Below are positions 17,801-24,901 of a DNA stretch of 64,000 nt, piece after piece. The notes below the pieces were generated by a model that was given only the letters and a program-made list of their open reading frames with translations, was not told the DNA's origin and ran no database searches. The translations under genes and the position numbers were made by a program. Source of the stretch: an uncultured Bacteroidota bacterium (lineage in GTDB: Bacteria > Bacteroidota > Bacteroidia > Chitinophagales > Chitinophagaceae); contig CAIUZK010000083.1 in assembly GCA_903903635.1 (NCBI GenBank), forward strand, positions 23,178 through 87,177, given 5' to 3'. Position 1 is the first letter of the stretch, and each line of letters starts with the position of its first letter.

Positions 17801-18184
17801 CGCAATTATGGTTTGGTAAGTCACAGACATCAAAGGATCGCAGGCCACATTCATCCCCACATTTTTCATTACGCACATGCTGCTCCTGTTGCCGATAGAA
17901 TAGGCTATTGCCTTCTCCAAGGCGATCTTCTCATTGATACTAAACTCAAAATATATATTATGCCTGGTGAGTTCAGGATATTGCTCAATGTTTGCCTGCT
18001 GTGATTGAAAACTATTTACATGATTGAATATTTCTGAAATCTCGGTGGAAGGAGTACCCGGATAGGCAAACACACCATCTACACCAGCCTCTATTGCAGC
18101 GCGTGCAATACCTTCATTGCCCATCACACAGGTTTTGTGCGGTGCAGCATGTGGTGTCAATATTTTTATGGTGCGCTCTTTCAT
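14798..18184 (-). CDS. IorA-GltD-ferredoxin fusion: indolepyruvate-type oxidoreductase large subunit
   Basis: A 1128-residue multidomain protein. Residues 20-345 are the 2-oxoacid-binding and transketolase-C-like domains of IorA (FAYPGTPSTEIS at 39-50). Residues 400-575 are the TPP domain (CAGCPHR, GDGTFFHSG). A short Cys cluster at 599-615 (CNSC...CSRC) follows. Residues 641-1020 are a GltD/NfnL-like flavoprotein: N-terminal Fe-S helical part (CGDVCHRPCE), FAD loop VGAGPAG, NAD(P) loop GGGNSAIDAAR and FAAGD. Residues 1070-1110 are the usual IorA C-terminal 2x[4Fe-4S] part (CRKCNHC, CTQCGLCIDVCP). The GltD module is thus inserted into a normal IorA (~600 residues). I infer direct NAD(P)+ reduction or electron confurcation during arylpyruvate oxidation. 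Known precedent: phenylglyoxylate:NAD+ oxidoreductase has a separate GltD-like subunit. Confidence 0.88.
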   Translation of the reverse strand: MKERTIKILTPHAAPHKTCVMGNEGIARAAIEAGVDGVFAYPGTPSTEISEIFNHVNSFQSQQANIEQYPELTRHNIYFEFSINEKIALEKAIAYSIGNRSSMCVMKNVGMNVACDPLMSVTYQTIIAPLVIVVCDDPGCHSSSNEQDSRYWGPMASVPVFNPATPADAFVMIKEAFVLSGKIKLPVIVRTTTRVSHTRGVVTYGAINAENHEAAFDRLPEHINIPARTATAHRRLLDKLKSENVLSYLALNSRIVMQSDAPELGIISSGVSTTYAIELLSGSACADHITLIDLGLIHPFPEQEVIAFLKRGFKKVLILEELDPIIENAVRVISQQNNIQVDIYGKGFSELVSTGEFSIDLLTKVFEDFTGSVLRKTERLPLTNTSQFLDKLPPRPPTLCAGCPHRATFYLLKLAIPREQSELIMCGDIGCFGLGALPPLRMIDTINHMGMSISMAQGLYESFNDSGKSKKVVALLGDGTFFHSGLTSLVNAVYTRANILVIIFDNRTIGMTGHQSHPGASRASKYHEIDLPNLLRGLGIEFVETINPYNIRESFDKVNSGLLFNGVSVIVSRAPCIFLPDLSDHKARNKKIAVDPSLCNSCANHEDIDLSCSRCYAPKNNLSRARARLIADVSVPGNEELCPANICNHGFFNSILEGDYKAAIEIVRDKMLFARTCGDVCHRPCELFANNTNVVPIKKLKHMVSSVDENFRDFSIPIKRALDSVKKNKSVAIVGAGPAGLSAAYDLVQNGYSVTVFEKEHKAGGMVTFAIPEFRMDKAGYDFEAMQLEQMGVQFHFNAALGKDLTLDQLSNDYDSVILAIGTNKAKTLNLIDRNIPANRRSDALAFLKSFNEGEKKLNDGDVVLVIGGGNSAIDAARSAKRLCPDNTVIVTCIEEEGSMPAFAEEVMHARAEGIEFNCSSFVGACMFSENRIVASINSFESKVLLKDIHCDHIITAIGQTAESGIAEQLSKDDSLRINTDNNYSGYKNVFAAGDICAGNNMSVIGAIASGKKAAIGVRKLLEGYKFDYEGDFALDRLNRNPMPSIKLRETIIDNNIRQEIEQYNLFQSCRKCNHCIDNFGCPAMVKVDGKVQIDMNRCTQCGLCIDVCPNKAIKWVYENELEPVTAI

Positions 18185-18185
18185 C

Positions 18186-19400
18186 CTATATCAGGTTGTC
18201 TTTTTCCAGGTTGATAATTTCTTCGGTTGTATATCCGGCCTCAGCAAAAACAGTTTTATTATGAGCGCCCAGATGAGGGGCGCATTCCAGCACATTATTA
18301 TTCGCTTTTAAATAGGCAGTTTCATGAGAAGACGGAAACAATGGCACTACCCTGCCATCAGGCATTTTTGCTTTCACCATCTCATCCGACACTATATCCA
18401 TTGCCGCTACCTCCCTGATGGAATTAACCGGCGAAACAGAAAGATTTATGCTCAGGCATAAATCCGAAAATGCTTTGGTAGTATAGTTTATGGTCAGCGC
18501 TCCAATCTCCCTGTAAATATTTTCTTTGTCATCCATCCTTCCCTGGTTGGTTTTTCGGGCGGGCCTGGCCAGACTTTCAAAACCGGGCAAACCGGCAAAC
18601 TTCGCCCATTGCGAATCATTGCCTATTGCGAGGTATACCATTCCGTCAATAGTTGGATAAACATTGCAGGGAATAAAGCTACGGTGCTCATTGCCACTGC
18701 GTTTAAACAACTCATTATCACTTTTCACAAACTGCAACTGGGGAAGGGCTGTTATCAGCCAGCTTGCCGCACATTGAGCCATAGAGATGTGTATTTCTTT
18801 GCCTATTCCGGTGTTGTTCCTTTCCAGCAAGGCCAGCACTACCTGGGTAAAAGCTTCATCGCCTGCTTTAAGATCAATGATAGGAATACCGCATGGCACA
18901 GGTTTACCTTCCGGTTCGCCGGTAAGGTAGGTGTAGCCCATCAATGCCTGCAATGCCGGGTCGTAGCCTGCCCTATCGGGATGCGCGGGGCCCATAGCCG
19001 AAATGCTACACCATATTATGGAGGGGTTGGCCGTTTTCAAAGTTTCGTAATCAATACCCAATTGCTTGTACCGCTTGGGTAATGTATTGCACAAAAAAAC
19101 ATCGACCTTCAATTCCTTAATTACTTTGCACAGTAATTCCCGGCCTTCCGGTTTTTTCAAATTGATTGTTATGGCTTCCTTCCCCAGATTCGGGGCTATG
19201 TAATAAGAATGCAGGTCATGATAACCAAGATCGGCTCCGATATATCGGTTAGGATCTCCCGCATTGCCTCCACCCTCTTCCGCCGGTGTCTCCAGACGAA
19301 TGACGCGCCAACCCTGGTGAACCATGCGCTCGGTAGCGAAGGGCAGCGCCAGGGCCTGCTCTAATGACAAAACAGTAATTTGCTTAGCTGTCATGCACAA
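18186..19400 (-). CDS. CaiB/BaiF-family (class III) CoA transferase
   Basis: A 404-residue family III CoA transferase. It has the N-terminal ITVLSLEQALALPFAT, the motif RLETPAEEGGG, NLKKPEGRELL, and the conserved Asp region GIPIIDLKAGDEAF that forms the acyl-Asp intermediate. It moves CoA between carboxylic acids without ATP. One base separates it from the oxidoreductase gene. In the proposed pathway it would make the arylsuccinyl-CoA regioisomer used by the mutase, the role given to the phenylsuccinyl-CoA transferase of the Aromatoleum auxin pathway. The start could also be the Met two codons in (19394). Confidence 0.87.
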   Translation of the reverse strand: MCMTAKQITVLSLEQALALPFATERMVHQGWRVIRLETPAEEGGGNAGDPNRYIGADLGYHDLHSYYIAPNLGKEAITINLKKPEGRELLCKVIKELKVDVFLCNTLPKRYKQLGIDYETLKTANPSIIWCSISAMGPAHPDRAGYDPALQALMGYTYLTGEPEGKPVPCGIPIIDLKAGDEAFTQVVLALLERNNTGIGKEIHISMAQCAASWLITALPQLQFVKSDNELFKRSGNEHRSFIPCNVYPTIDGMVYLAIGNDSQWAKFAGLPGFESLARPARKTNQGRMDDKENIYREIGALTINYTTKAFSDLCLSINLSVSPVNSIREVAAMDIVSDEMVKAKMPDGRVVPLFPSSHETAYLKANNNVLECAPHLGAHNKTVFAEAGYTTEEIINLEKDNLI

Positions 19401-19439
19401 AAAGTATTTACAAATGATTATTAACCCAAGATACTCTTC

Positions 19440-21062
19440 CTAAAAGAATATCGGCTCATCATATTCCCCATATACTTCTTTCAGCACGCCGATGATCTCA
19501 CCTACCGTTGCATATTCCTTCACTGCGGCAATAATGGAAGGCATGAGATTCACATTTTTCTCAGCATCATCCTTTACAATTGCCAGCAATTGTTTCACCA
19601 GTTCATTGTTCCTTTCAGCACGCTTCTTCTTTAATTTCTTTACCTGGTTATTGGCAGCTTCTATATTGTAAGGATGAAATTCAACAGTGCGTTTTTCCTC
19701 TTCCTTTTTGTAGCAGTTAACACCCACCTTCAGAATGTTGCCATCCTGCATTGCCTTTTCCCTTTCATAAGCCTGCCGCGATACTGCCTCCTGCACCCTG
19801 CCTGTAGCCACACCTTCAATTATTCCGCCAAGCGCATCCACTTTTGCCATTTCACTCTTAATGGCAGCCTCCATTTCATTTGTCAATGTCTCTACATAAT
19901 AAGAGCCGCCCAAAGGATCTACAGTATCACATACACCCATTTCATTAATCATGATCTGCATGGTACGTAAAGCTATTTCAGCCGACTTTTCAGTTGGAAT
20001 AGTAAAGGCTTCATCATAGGAGCATAGCGCCATAGTTTGTGTACCTGATAATGCACTTATGAGCGCATAGTATGCTGAGCGCACAATATTATTTTCGGGT
20101 TGTTCCTTGGTTAGCCCTGCACCTCCGCCTCCGGCTATCATACGCATCCAGCAAGATTCCTCTTTCTTAGTCTGGTATTCTTCACGCATTATTTTGGCCC
20201 ACAACCTTCTGCCCGCTCTGAACTTGGCAATCTGTTCAAATAAATTGCCGTAAATATCGAAATTGAAGGATAGGCGGGAAGCAAATTCATCAATATCAAT
20301 ATTACGTTTCATTGTTTCGTCTGAATAGGCCTTTGCAATACAAAATGCATAAGCCATTTCCTGCACAGGATTAGCTCCCGATTCGCGTATATGGTATCCG
20401 CAAACACTCACAGGTGAGTATTTAGGCACATTTTTAGCGCAATATTCAATAGTGTCTACAACCAGCTTCACCGATTTGTCAACAGGAAAAATCCAGGTAC
20501 CTCTGCCGATAAACTCTTTCAGAATATCATTCTGGGCGGTACCACGAAGGCTGCTCAGATCATATCCTCTTTTTTCTGCCAGTGCGAAATACATCGCCAT
20601 CAATACTATTGCAGAACCATTTATAGTAAGTGAAACGGTGATCTTATCCAGGTCTATTCCATTAAAGGCGATCTCAAAATCCTCCAGTGTATCAATGGCC
20701 ATACCTACCCTGCCAACTTCACCCAACGCTCTGGGGTCGTCTGAATCAAGACCACATTGTGTAGAAAGATCGAATGCAACATTTAAGCCGTTTTGCCCGT
20801 TCTTAATAAGAAAATTAAAACGCTCATTTGTCTCTTCAGGCGAAGCGAAACCTGCGTACTGGCGTATAGTAAACGGACGTTTACGATACATCAGCGGATG
20901 AATACCCCTTGTGAAAGGATATTGACCCGGCAATTCTTCCTTAAAGCCTGGCAGAATTTTATACTCATCCTGAAAAGTATATAAAGGTTTTACTTCCAGG
21001 CCCGATTCCAGGTATACCTTTTTAATTTCTTCCTTTTTACTGACAGTAGTTTTAGTTTCCAT
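19440..21062 (-). CDS. B12-dependent acyl-CoA mutase, large (catalytic) subunit
   Basis: A 540-residue TIM-barrel subunit of the methylmalonyl-CoA mutase family, of the short kind without its own cobalamin domain. The CoA-channel segment is YPFTRGIHPLMYRKR. The specificity positions read RQYAGF (Tyr69) and IGRGTW (Arg187), the Tyr/Arg pair used by methylmalonyl-CoA mutase to hold a free carboxylate; isobutyryl-type enzymes have Phe/Gln and 2-hydroxyisobutyryl-type Ile/Gln. It should therefore act on a dicarboxylic acyl-CoA. In this island the fitting reaction is (2-aminophenyl)succinyl-CoA to (2-aminobenzyl)malonyl-CoA. Two bases separate it from the B12 subunit gene upstream. Confidence 0.9.
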   Translation of the reverse strand: METKTTVSKKEEIKKVYLESGLEVKPLYTFQDEYKILPGFKEELPGQYPFTRGIHPLMYRKRPFTIRQYAGFASPEETNERFNFLIKNGQNGLNVAFDLSTQCGLDSDDPRALGEVGRVGMAIDTLEDFEIAFNGIDLDKITVSLTINGSAIVLMAMYFALAEKRGYDLSSLRGTAQNDILKEFIGRGTWIFPVDKSVKLVVDTIEYCAKNVPKYSPVSVCGYHIRESGANPVQEMAYAFCIAKAYSDETMKRNIDIDEFASRLSFNFDIYGNLFEQIAKFRAGRRLWAKIMREEYQTKKEESCWMRMIAGGGGAGLTKEQPENNIVRSAYYALISALSGTQTMALCSYDEAFTIPTEKSAEIALRTMQIMINEMGVCDTVDPLGGSYYVETLTNEMEAAIKSEMAKVDALGGIIEGVATGRVQEAVSRQAYEREKAMQDGNILKVGVNCYKKEEEKRTVEFHPYNIEAANNQVKKLKKKRAERNNELVKQLLAIVKDDAEKNVNLMPSIIAAVKEYATVGEIIGVLKEVYGEYDEPIFF

Positions 21063-21064
21063 CC

Positions 21065-21448
21065 TCAGTTTTGCGATTTGAAATTGCTGATATAATTCAC
21101 TACGGTATCAATCTGTGTTCCGGTAGGGAAAGCCTCCATTGTACCTGTTTTACGAAGCGCCTCCACATCATCTGCCGGTATATTGCCACCCACTATCCAG
21201 GGAATGGAGATATTCAGCCGCTGCATTTCTTCCTGCAGTTTTTCGCAAAGAATCTGATGAGTTCCTGATAAAATTGACAACCCGATTACATCCGGCTTTT
21301 CTGCAGTCGCCTGGCGAACAATTTCCTCTACCGATTTTCTCAAACCGGTATAGACTACATTGTGCCCGGCTTCCTTAAGCGCGTGTGCCAGCACTTTTAC
21401 GCCCACATCATGCCCATCAAGTCCCGGTTTTGCTAATAGTACTTTCAT
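21065..21448 (-). CDS. B12-binding small subunit of the acyl-CoA mutase
   Basis: A 127-residue cobalamin-binding domain. It has KPGLDGHDVG (the DxHxxG motif whose His coordinates cobalt), the SILSGTH loop and VGGNIP near the C-terminus. It supplies adenosylcobalamin to the large subunit encoded two bases downstream. The length is typical of the split mutases, such as the archaeal and 2-hydroxyisobutyryl-CoA types. No MeaB/ArgK-type G-protein chaperone is in the window. Confidence 0.92.
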   Translation of the reverse strand: MKVLLAKPGLDGHDVGVKVLAHALKEAGHNVVYTGLRKSVEEIVRQATAEKPDVIGLSILSGTHQILCEKLQEEMQRLNISIPWIVGGNIPADDVEALRKTGTMEAFPTGTQIDTVVNYISNFKSQN

Positions 21449-21511
21449 GAATCTTATATTTTCTTAGAATTACGATGCACCATATAAAAATGGTTTGCCA
21501 GCTTAACCCGA

Positions 21512-22066
21512 TCAGTTCAGTACATGCACGGCATGTACTATCTCCTTACCTCTGGCAATTGCTTTTTCATTTTCAGGAATCAGATTATGCCTGCGAAGCG
21601 GCAGAGATTTTTCAAGTCCCTTGTGTATGTATTCAGCATCTATCAAAGGTTTTATGCTCAGATAACCACCCAAAACGAACATGTTGAAAATCTTTGCGAG
21701 CCCCAATTTAGAGGCTTCATCAGAAGCTTCAATGGTGTAAATGTTGATATCGGTTCTCACCGGATGACGCACAATTCCATTTGGATCATAGATAAGCAGC
21801 CCGCCTTCCTTAACCGAGTTTTCAAATTTATCCATCGACTGCTGATTCAGTATAATGGCTGTGTCAAACTTATTTAATATAGGAGAACTTATGCGCTCAT
21901 CACTGATGATAACAGTTACATTGGCTGTACCACCGCGCATTTCCGGACCATAAGAAGGGAACCAGCTAACCTCTTTATTTTGCATCATGCCTGAATAAGC
22001 AAGAATCTTCCCCATTGATAACACCCCCTGACCACCAAATCCAGCTATTATTATTTCTTCGGTCAT
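21512..22066 (-). CDS. 2-oxoacid:ferredoxin oxidoreductase, gamma subunit
   Basis: A 184-residue gamma subunit (KorC/VorA type) with IAGFGGQGVLSMGKILAYSG at the N-terminus and PSYGPEMRGGTANVTV. Gene order delta-alpha-beta-gamma upstream makes a four-subunit enzyme that oxidises a 2-oxoacid to acyl-CoA and reduces ferredoxin. It sits 57 bases after the beta subunit and 63 bases before the mutase small subunit, within the same run of genes. Confidence 0.87.
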   Translation of the reverse strand: MTEEIIIAGFGGQGVLSMGKILAYSGMMQNKEVSWFPSYGPEMRGGTANVTVIISDERISSPILNKFDTAIILNQQSMDKFENSVKEGGLLIYDPNGIVRHPVRTDINIYTIEASDEASKLGLAKIFNMFVLGGYLSIKPLIDAEYIHKGLEKSLPLRRHNLIPENEKAIARGKEIVHAVHVLN

Positions 22067-22123
22067 ACTTTTAATATTTTTTGGTAATTCAATTATTTTC
22101 TAACAATCCTTTTAATTACAGCC

Positions 22124-22903
22124 TTATGGTTTAGGAACCTTAATATCACCAAGCGGATAAACAGGGAACATATTTTCTTCCATCCATTTATTAGATTCCA
22201 GCGGTGTCATTTTCCATCCCGAATTACAATTGGAAACTATTTCTACAAAACACAAGCCCTTTTTCAGCTTCTGATACTGTACAGCTTTTTCTATTGCCTT
22301 CTTTGCTTTGCGAACATTGGCAGGAGTATGCACCGACTGACGGGTTACATAATAGGTGCCGGGAAGCATTGCGAGCAGCTCGGTTATTTTCAATGGATAA
22401 CCCATTGTAGTAACATCACGGCCAAAAGGAGAAGTAGCCGTTTTCATACCGGGCAAAGTAGTAGGCGCCATTTGCCCGCCTGTCATTCCGTAAATTCCGT
22501 TATTCACAAAAAAGATAGTAATATTCTCTCCCCTGTTGCATGCGTGCAGTGTTTCACCTGTACCTATCGCGGCAAGGTCGCCATCTCCCTGGTAGGTAAA
22601 CACGAATTTATCAGGATAAAGCCTTTTAATACCGGTAGCCACGGCAGGGGCACGGCCATGAGCTGCCTGCTGCATATCAATATCCATAAAGTCATATGCA
22701 AGCACTGAACATCCTACCGGTGCAACACCAATAGTATCTGCCTGCAAATTCATCTCTTCAATAACTTCCATAATCAACCGGTGGGCTGTACCATGCCCGC
22801 AACCCGGACAATAAGAAAGCGCAGCATCGGTCAATAAACAGGTCCGGTGATAAACTTCGTTCTCCGGTACACATATCTCTTCTCTAGTAAGTAGCTGGCT
22901 CAT
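22124..22903 (-). CDS. 2-oxoacid:ferredoxin oxidoreductase, beta (TPP) subunit
   Basis: A 259-residue thiamine-diphosphate subunit. CPGCGHG near residue 33, GCSVLAYDFMD, the Mg-TPP motif GDGDLAAIGTGE...NNGIYGMTGGQ, and PTTLPGMKT are all as in KorB/VorC. It overlaps the alpha-subunit gene by 20 bases. Substrate range (2-oxoisovalerate, 2-oxoglutarate or an aryl analogue) cannot be read from sequence alone. Confidence 0.9.
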   Translation of the reverse strand: MSQLLTREEICVPENEVYHRTCLLTDAALSYCPGCGHGTAHRLIMEVIEEMNLQADTIGVAPVGCSVLAYDFMDIDMQQAAHGRAPAVATGIKRLYPDKFVFTYQGDGDLAAIGTGETLHACNRGENITIFFVNNGIYGMTGGQMAPTTLPGMKTATSPFGRDVTTMGYPLKITELLAMLPGTYYVTRQSVHTPANVRKAKKAIEKAVQYQKLKKGLCFVEIVSNCNSGWKMTPLESNKWMEENMFPVYPLGDIKVPKP

Positions 22904-23999
22904 ATTGTTTCTCTTTTTTTGAATGAATAAAATTTTGTTCTAGTACATGCAATACTTCATCAGGCGCAGGTATTATGCCACCAAGACGACCGTAATGTTC
23001 AACCGGCACAACGCCATTTACAGACAGCCTTACGTCTTCAACCATTTGCCCTGCACTCATTTCTATTGCCTGCATTCCCTTTACCTGTTTGGCGAGTCTT
23101 GCCAGTTCATCTACAGGGAACGGGAATAATGTAATTGGGCGCAACAGTCCTACTTTTAAACCTTTTGCCCTGCCCAGCAACACCGCTTTCTGGCATACAC
23201 GGGCGCTTGAGCCATACGCAACAAATAAATATTCAGCATCATCACACATAAACCTTTCAAAACGGACTTCAGTCTGTTCAATATGTCTGAATTTCTTCTG
23301 AAGATTCTGGTTGATAATTTCCTGTTTCACCGGATTCAGATCAAGTGATGTAATAATATTCCTGGGCCTGTCGGGAGTTTTACCTGTTGTCGCCCATGGA
23401 TATTTCTTCACGATTTCAGCATCTGTCAGCCTTGGCAACTGATCATCAAGTTCTACCTTTTCCATCATCTGGCCAATAGCGCCATCAGATAAAACCATTA
23501 CCTGTATACGGTGCTTGAACGCCAATTCAAATCCAAGTTTTGCAAAATCATACATTTCCTGAACAGATGCCGGAGCAAGGACGATCATTTTATAATCGCC
23601 ATGACCTCCACCCTTCACTGCCTGAAAATAGTCGGACTGTGATGGCTGAATAGTACCCAAACCAGGGCCACCCCTTACCACGTTCAGCAACAGACAGGGA
23701 AGTTCGGTGCCTGCCATAAATGAAATTCCCTCCTGCATAAGACTGATGCCGGGACTGGATGAAGAAGTCATTACGCGCTTACCTGCCGCAGCTCCACCAT
23801 ATACCATATGTATCGATGCAATTTCGCTCTCAGCCTGCAATACCACCATACCGGTTCTTTCTTCAGGATTGTTAGCCATCAAATATTCCAGCACTTCCGA
23901 CTGAGGAGTAATAGGATAACCAAAATAGCCATCGCAGCCGGCCCTGATTACGCCTTCAGCAATTGCCTCGTTACCTTTCATTAATCTGATATCCTTCAT
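22884..23999 (-). CDS. 2-oxoacid:ferredoxin oxidoreductase, alpha subunit (VorB-like)
   Basis: A 371-residue alpha subunit with KGNEAIAEGVIRAGCDGYFGYPITPQSE at the start (shown here as two adjoining motifs: KGNEAIAEGVIRAGC and FGYPITPQSE), TSSSSPGISLMQEG and VVRGGPGLGTIQPSQ. This pattern is nearest to 3-methyl-2-oxobutanoate dehydrogenase VorB. It combines with the neighbouring delta, beta and gamma subunits. A second 2-oxoacid oxidoreductase in the same run of genes as the IorAB-like enzyme suggests either a second substrate or recycling of a by-product. Confidence 0.88.
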   Translation of the reverse strand: MKDIRLMKGNEAIAEGVIRAGCDGYFGYPITPQSEVLEYLMANNPEERTGMVVLQAESEIASIHMVYGGAAAGKRVMTSSSSPGISLMQEGISFMAGTELPCLLLNVVRGGPGLGTIQPSQSDYFQAVKGGGHGDYKMIVLAPASVQEMYDFAKLGFELAFKHRIQVMVLSDGAIGQMMEKVELDDQLPRLTDAEIVKKYPWATTGKTPDRPRNIITSLDLNPVKQEIINQNLQKKFRHIEQTEVRFERFMCDDAEYLFVAYGSSARVCQKAVLLGRAKGLKVGLLRPITLFPFPVDELARLAKQVKGMQAIEMSAGQMVEDVRLSVNGVVPVEHYGRLGGIIPAPDEVLHVLEQNFIHSKKEKQYEPATY

Positions 24000-24151
24000 T
24001 GTATTTTATTTTAAGAATTTACTGTTTTTGCAAAGAACCGGTATCTCGGGAAATCCGGCTTTGCGAACGTTTTTTTTGAAATTATTAGTTTAATTCAACT
24101 TGCCTGCGGGTCAATGCCAGAGCATTATTTCAGGCCTTATCCACCTTGAGA

Positions 24152-24376
24152 TCAATCCAATTTCACCCGATAAACCGTAATGGCTCCATCCGGACAAACC
24201 AGAGCGCAGTTAGTGCAACCGTTACAATCCTCATTTATACTTGTAGCATAATGATAACCCTTGCTATTCAGCCCACCTGACATTTCAATTGTTTTTTCTT
24301 TGCAAATCGGGACACACAATTCACAGCCTTTGCACCTCTCGGTATTGACCACTATTTCCCCTTTAACTTTAGCCAT
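24152..24376 (-). CDS. 2x[4Fe-4S] ferredoxin (delta) subunit
   Basis: A 74-residue bacterial-type ferredoxin with two complete motifs, CKGCELCVPIC and CNGCTNCALVC. Placed directly before the alpha gene it is the delta subunit of the 2-oxoacid oxidoreductase. It is the first gene of the second half of the island. The 152 bases between it and the alpha gene show no gene. Confidence 0.9.
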   Translation of the reverse strand: MAKVKGEIVVNTERCKGCELCVPICKEKTIEMSGGLNSKGYHYATSINEDCNGCTNCALVCPDGAITVYRVKLD

Positions 24377-24583
24377 ATATTATATATTTTAATTGTTTTT
24401 CAGACAAATTGAAGATCGTTTTTAAAGAACATCCTGATCCCGCAAGATCTGCCGGAGATTTACTCTTTTCAGCCGGGGAACAAGGTGATCCCATGCCAGC
24501 AAATAGGATGTTACTTTGCCCAAATCCAGTTGCGGTATTTTGGGCAAAACAGATATTTAAAAAGCCATACACCATATCTCAAA

Positions 24584-24591
24584 CAAATCTA
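24584..24591 (-). promoter_or_regulatory. Possible -7 element for the second half of the island
   Basis: On the minus strand this reads TAGATTTG (TAnnTTTG), about 208 bases before the ferredoxin start. The long leader and missing -33 box make it uncertain. The rest of 24377-24664 shows no other convincing element. Confidence 0.25.
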
Positions 24592-24649
24592 TCTTTATCG
24601 TAGCTCAGAATTTATGATTATGGTCATTATACAAGAAAAAAAGATTTCT

Positions 24650-24657
24650 TAGATTTG
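24650..24657 (+). promoter_or_regulatory. -7 promoter element before the CWC micro-protein
   Basis: TAGATTTG matches TAnnTTTG and ends 7 bases before the ATG at 24665. Confidence 0.35.
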
Positions 24658-24664
24658 TATTCAT

Positions 24665-24850
24665 ATGATTCCGGAATTAAAAAAGAATATCAAGGTCTGC
24701 CCTTTATGTAAGGCAACTTTCATATGCAAACCAGCAGAATGCTGGTGCAGCAATCTACCCGAAAAACTGCCAATGCTTGAAAATGGAGATTGTTACTGCC
24801 CCAAATGTGTGGAAGAAATTGTGGATAAAAAACTAGGGACACCTATGTAA
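24665..24850 (+). CDS. Cysteine-rich CWC-family small protein
   Basis: A 61-residue protein with CPLCKATFIC near the start, AECWCSN in the middle and CYCPKC near the end, the arrangement of the Cys_rich_CWC family (named for its CWC motif). It probably binds a metal such as zinc. It is the only plus-strand gene inside the 25-kb island and separates the thiolase gene from the ferredoxin gene, so the island is transcribed as at least two units. Function unknown; it may be an unrelated resident gene. Confidence 0.75.
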   Translation: MIPELKKNIKVCPLCKATFICKPAECWCSNLPEKLPMLENGDCYCPKCVEEIVDKKLGTPM

Positions 24851-24901
24851 TTCAGCGTTCCTGCTGATTAACAGACACTTTTTATTCAGGCTAATAAGTC
24901 G

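Noticed and set aside
24369..24575. Minus-strand 68-codon frame between the ferredoxin and CWC genes
   Set aside because: It overlaps the ferredoxin start, has no recognisable features and lies in the presumed promoter region.
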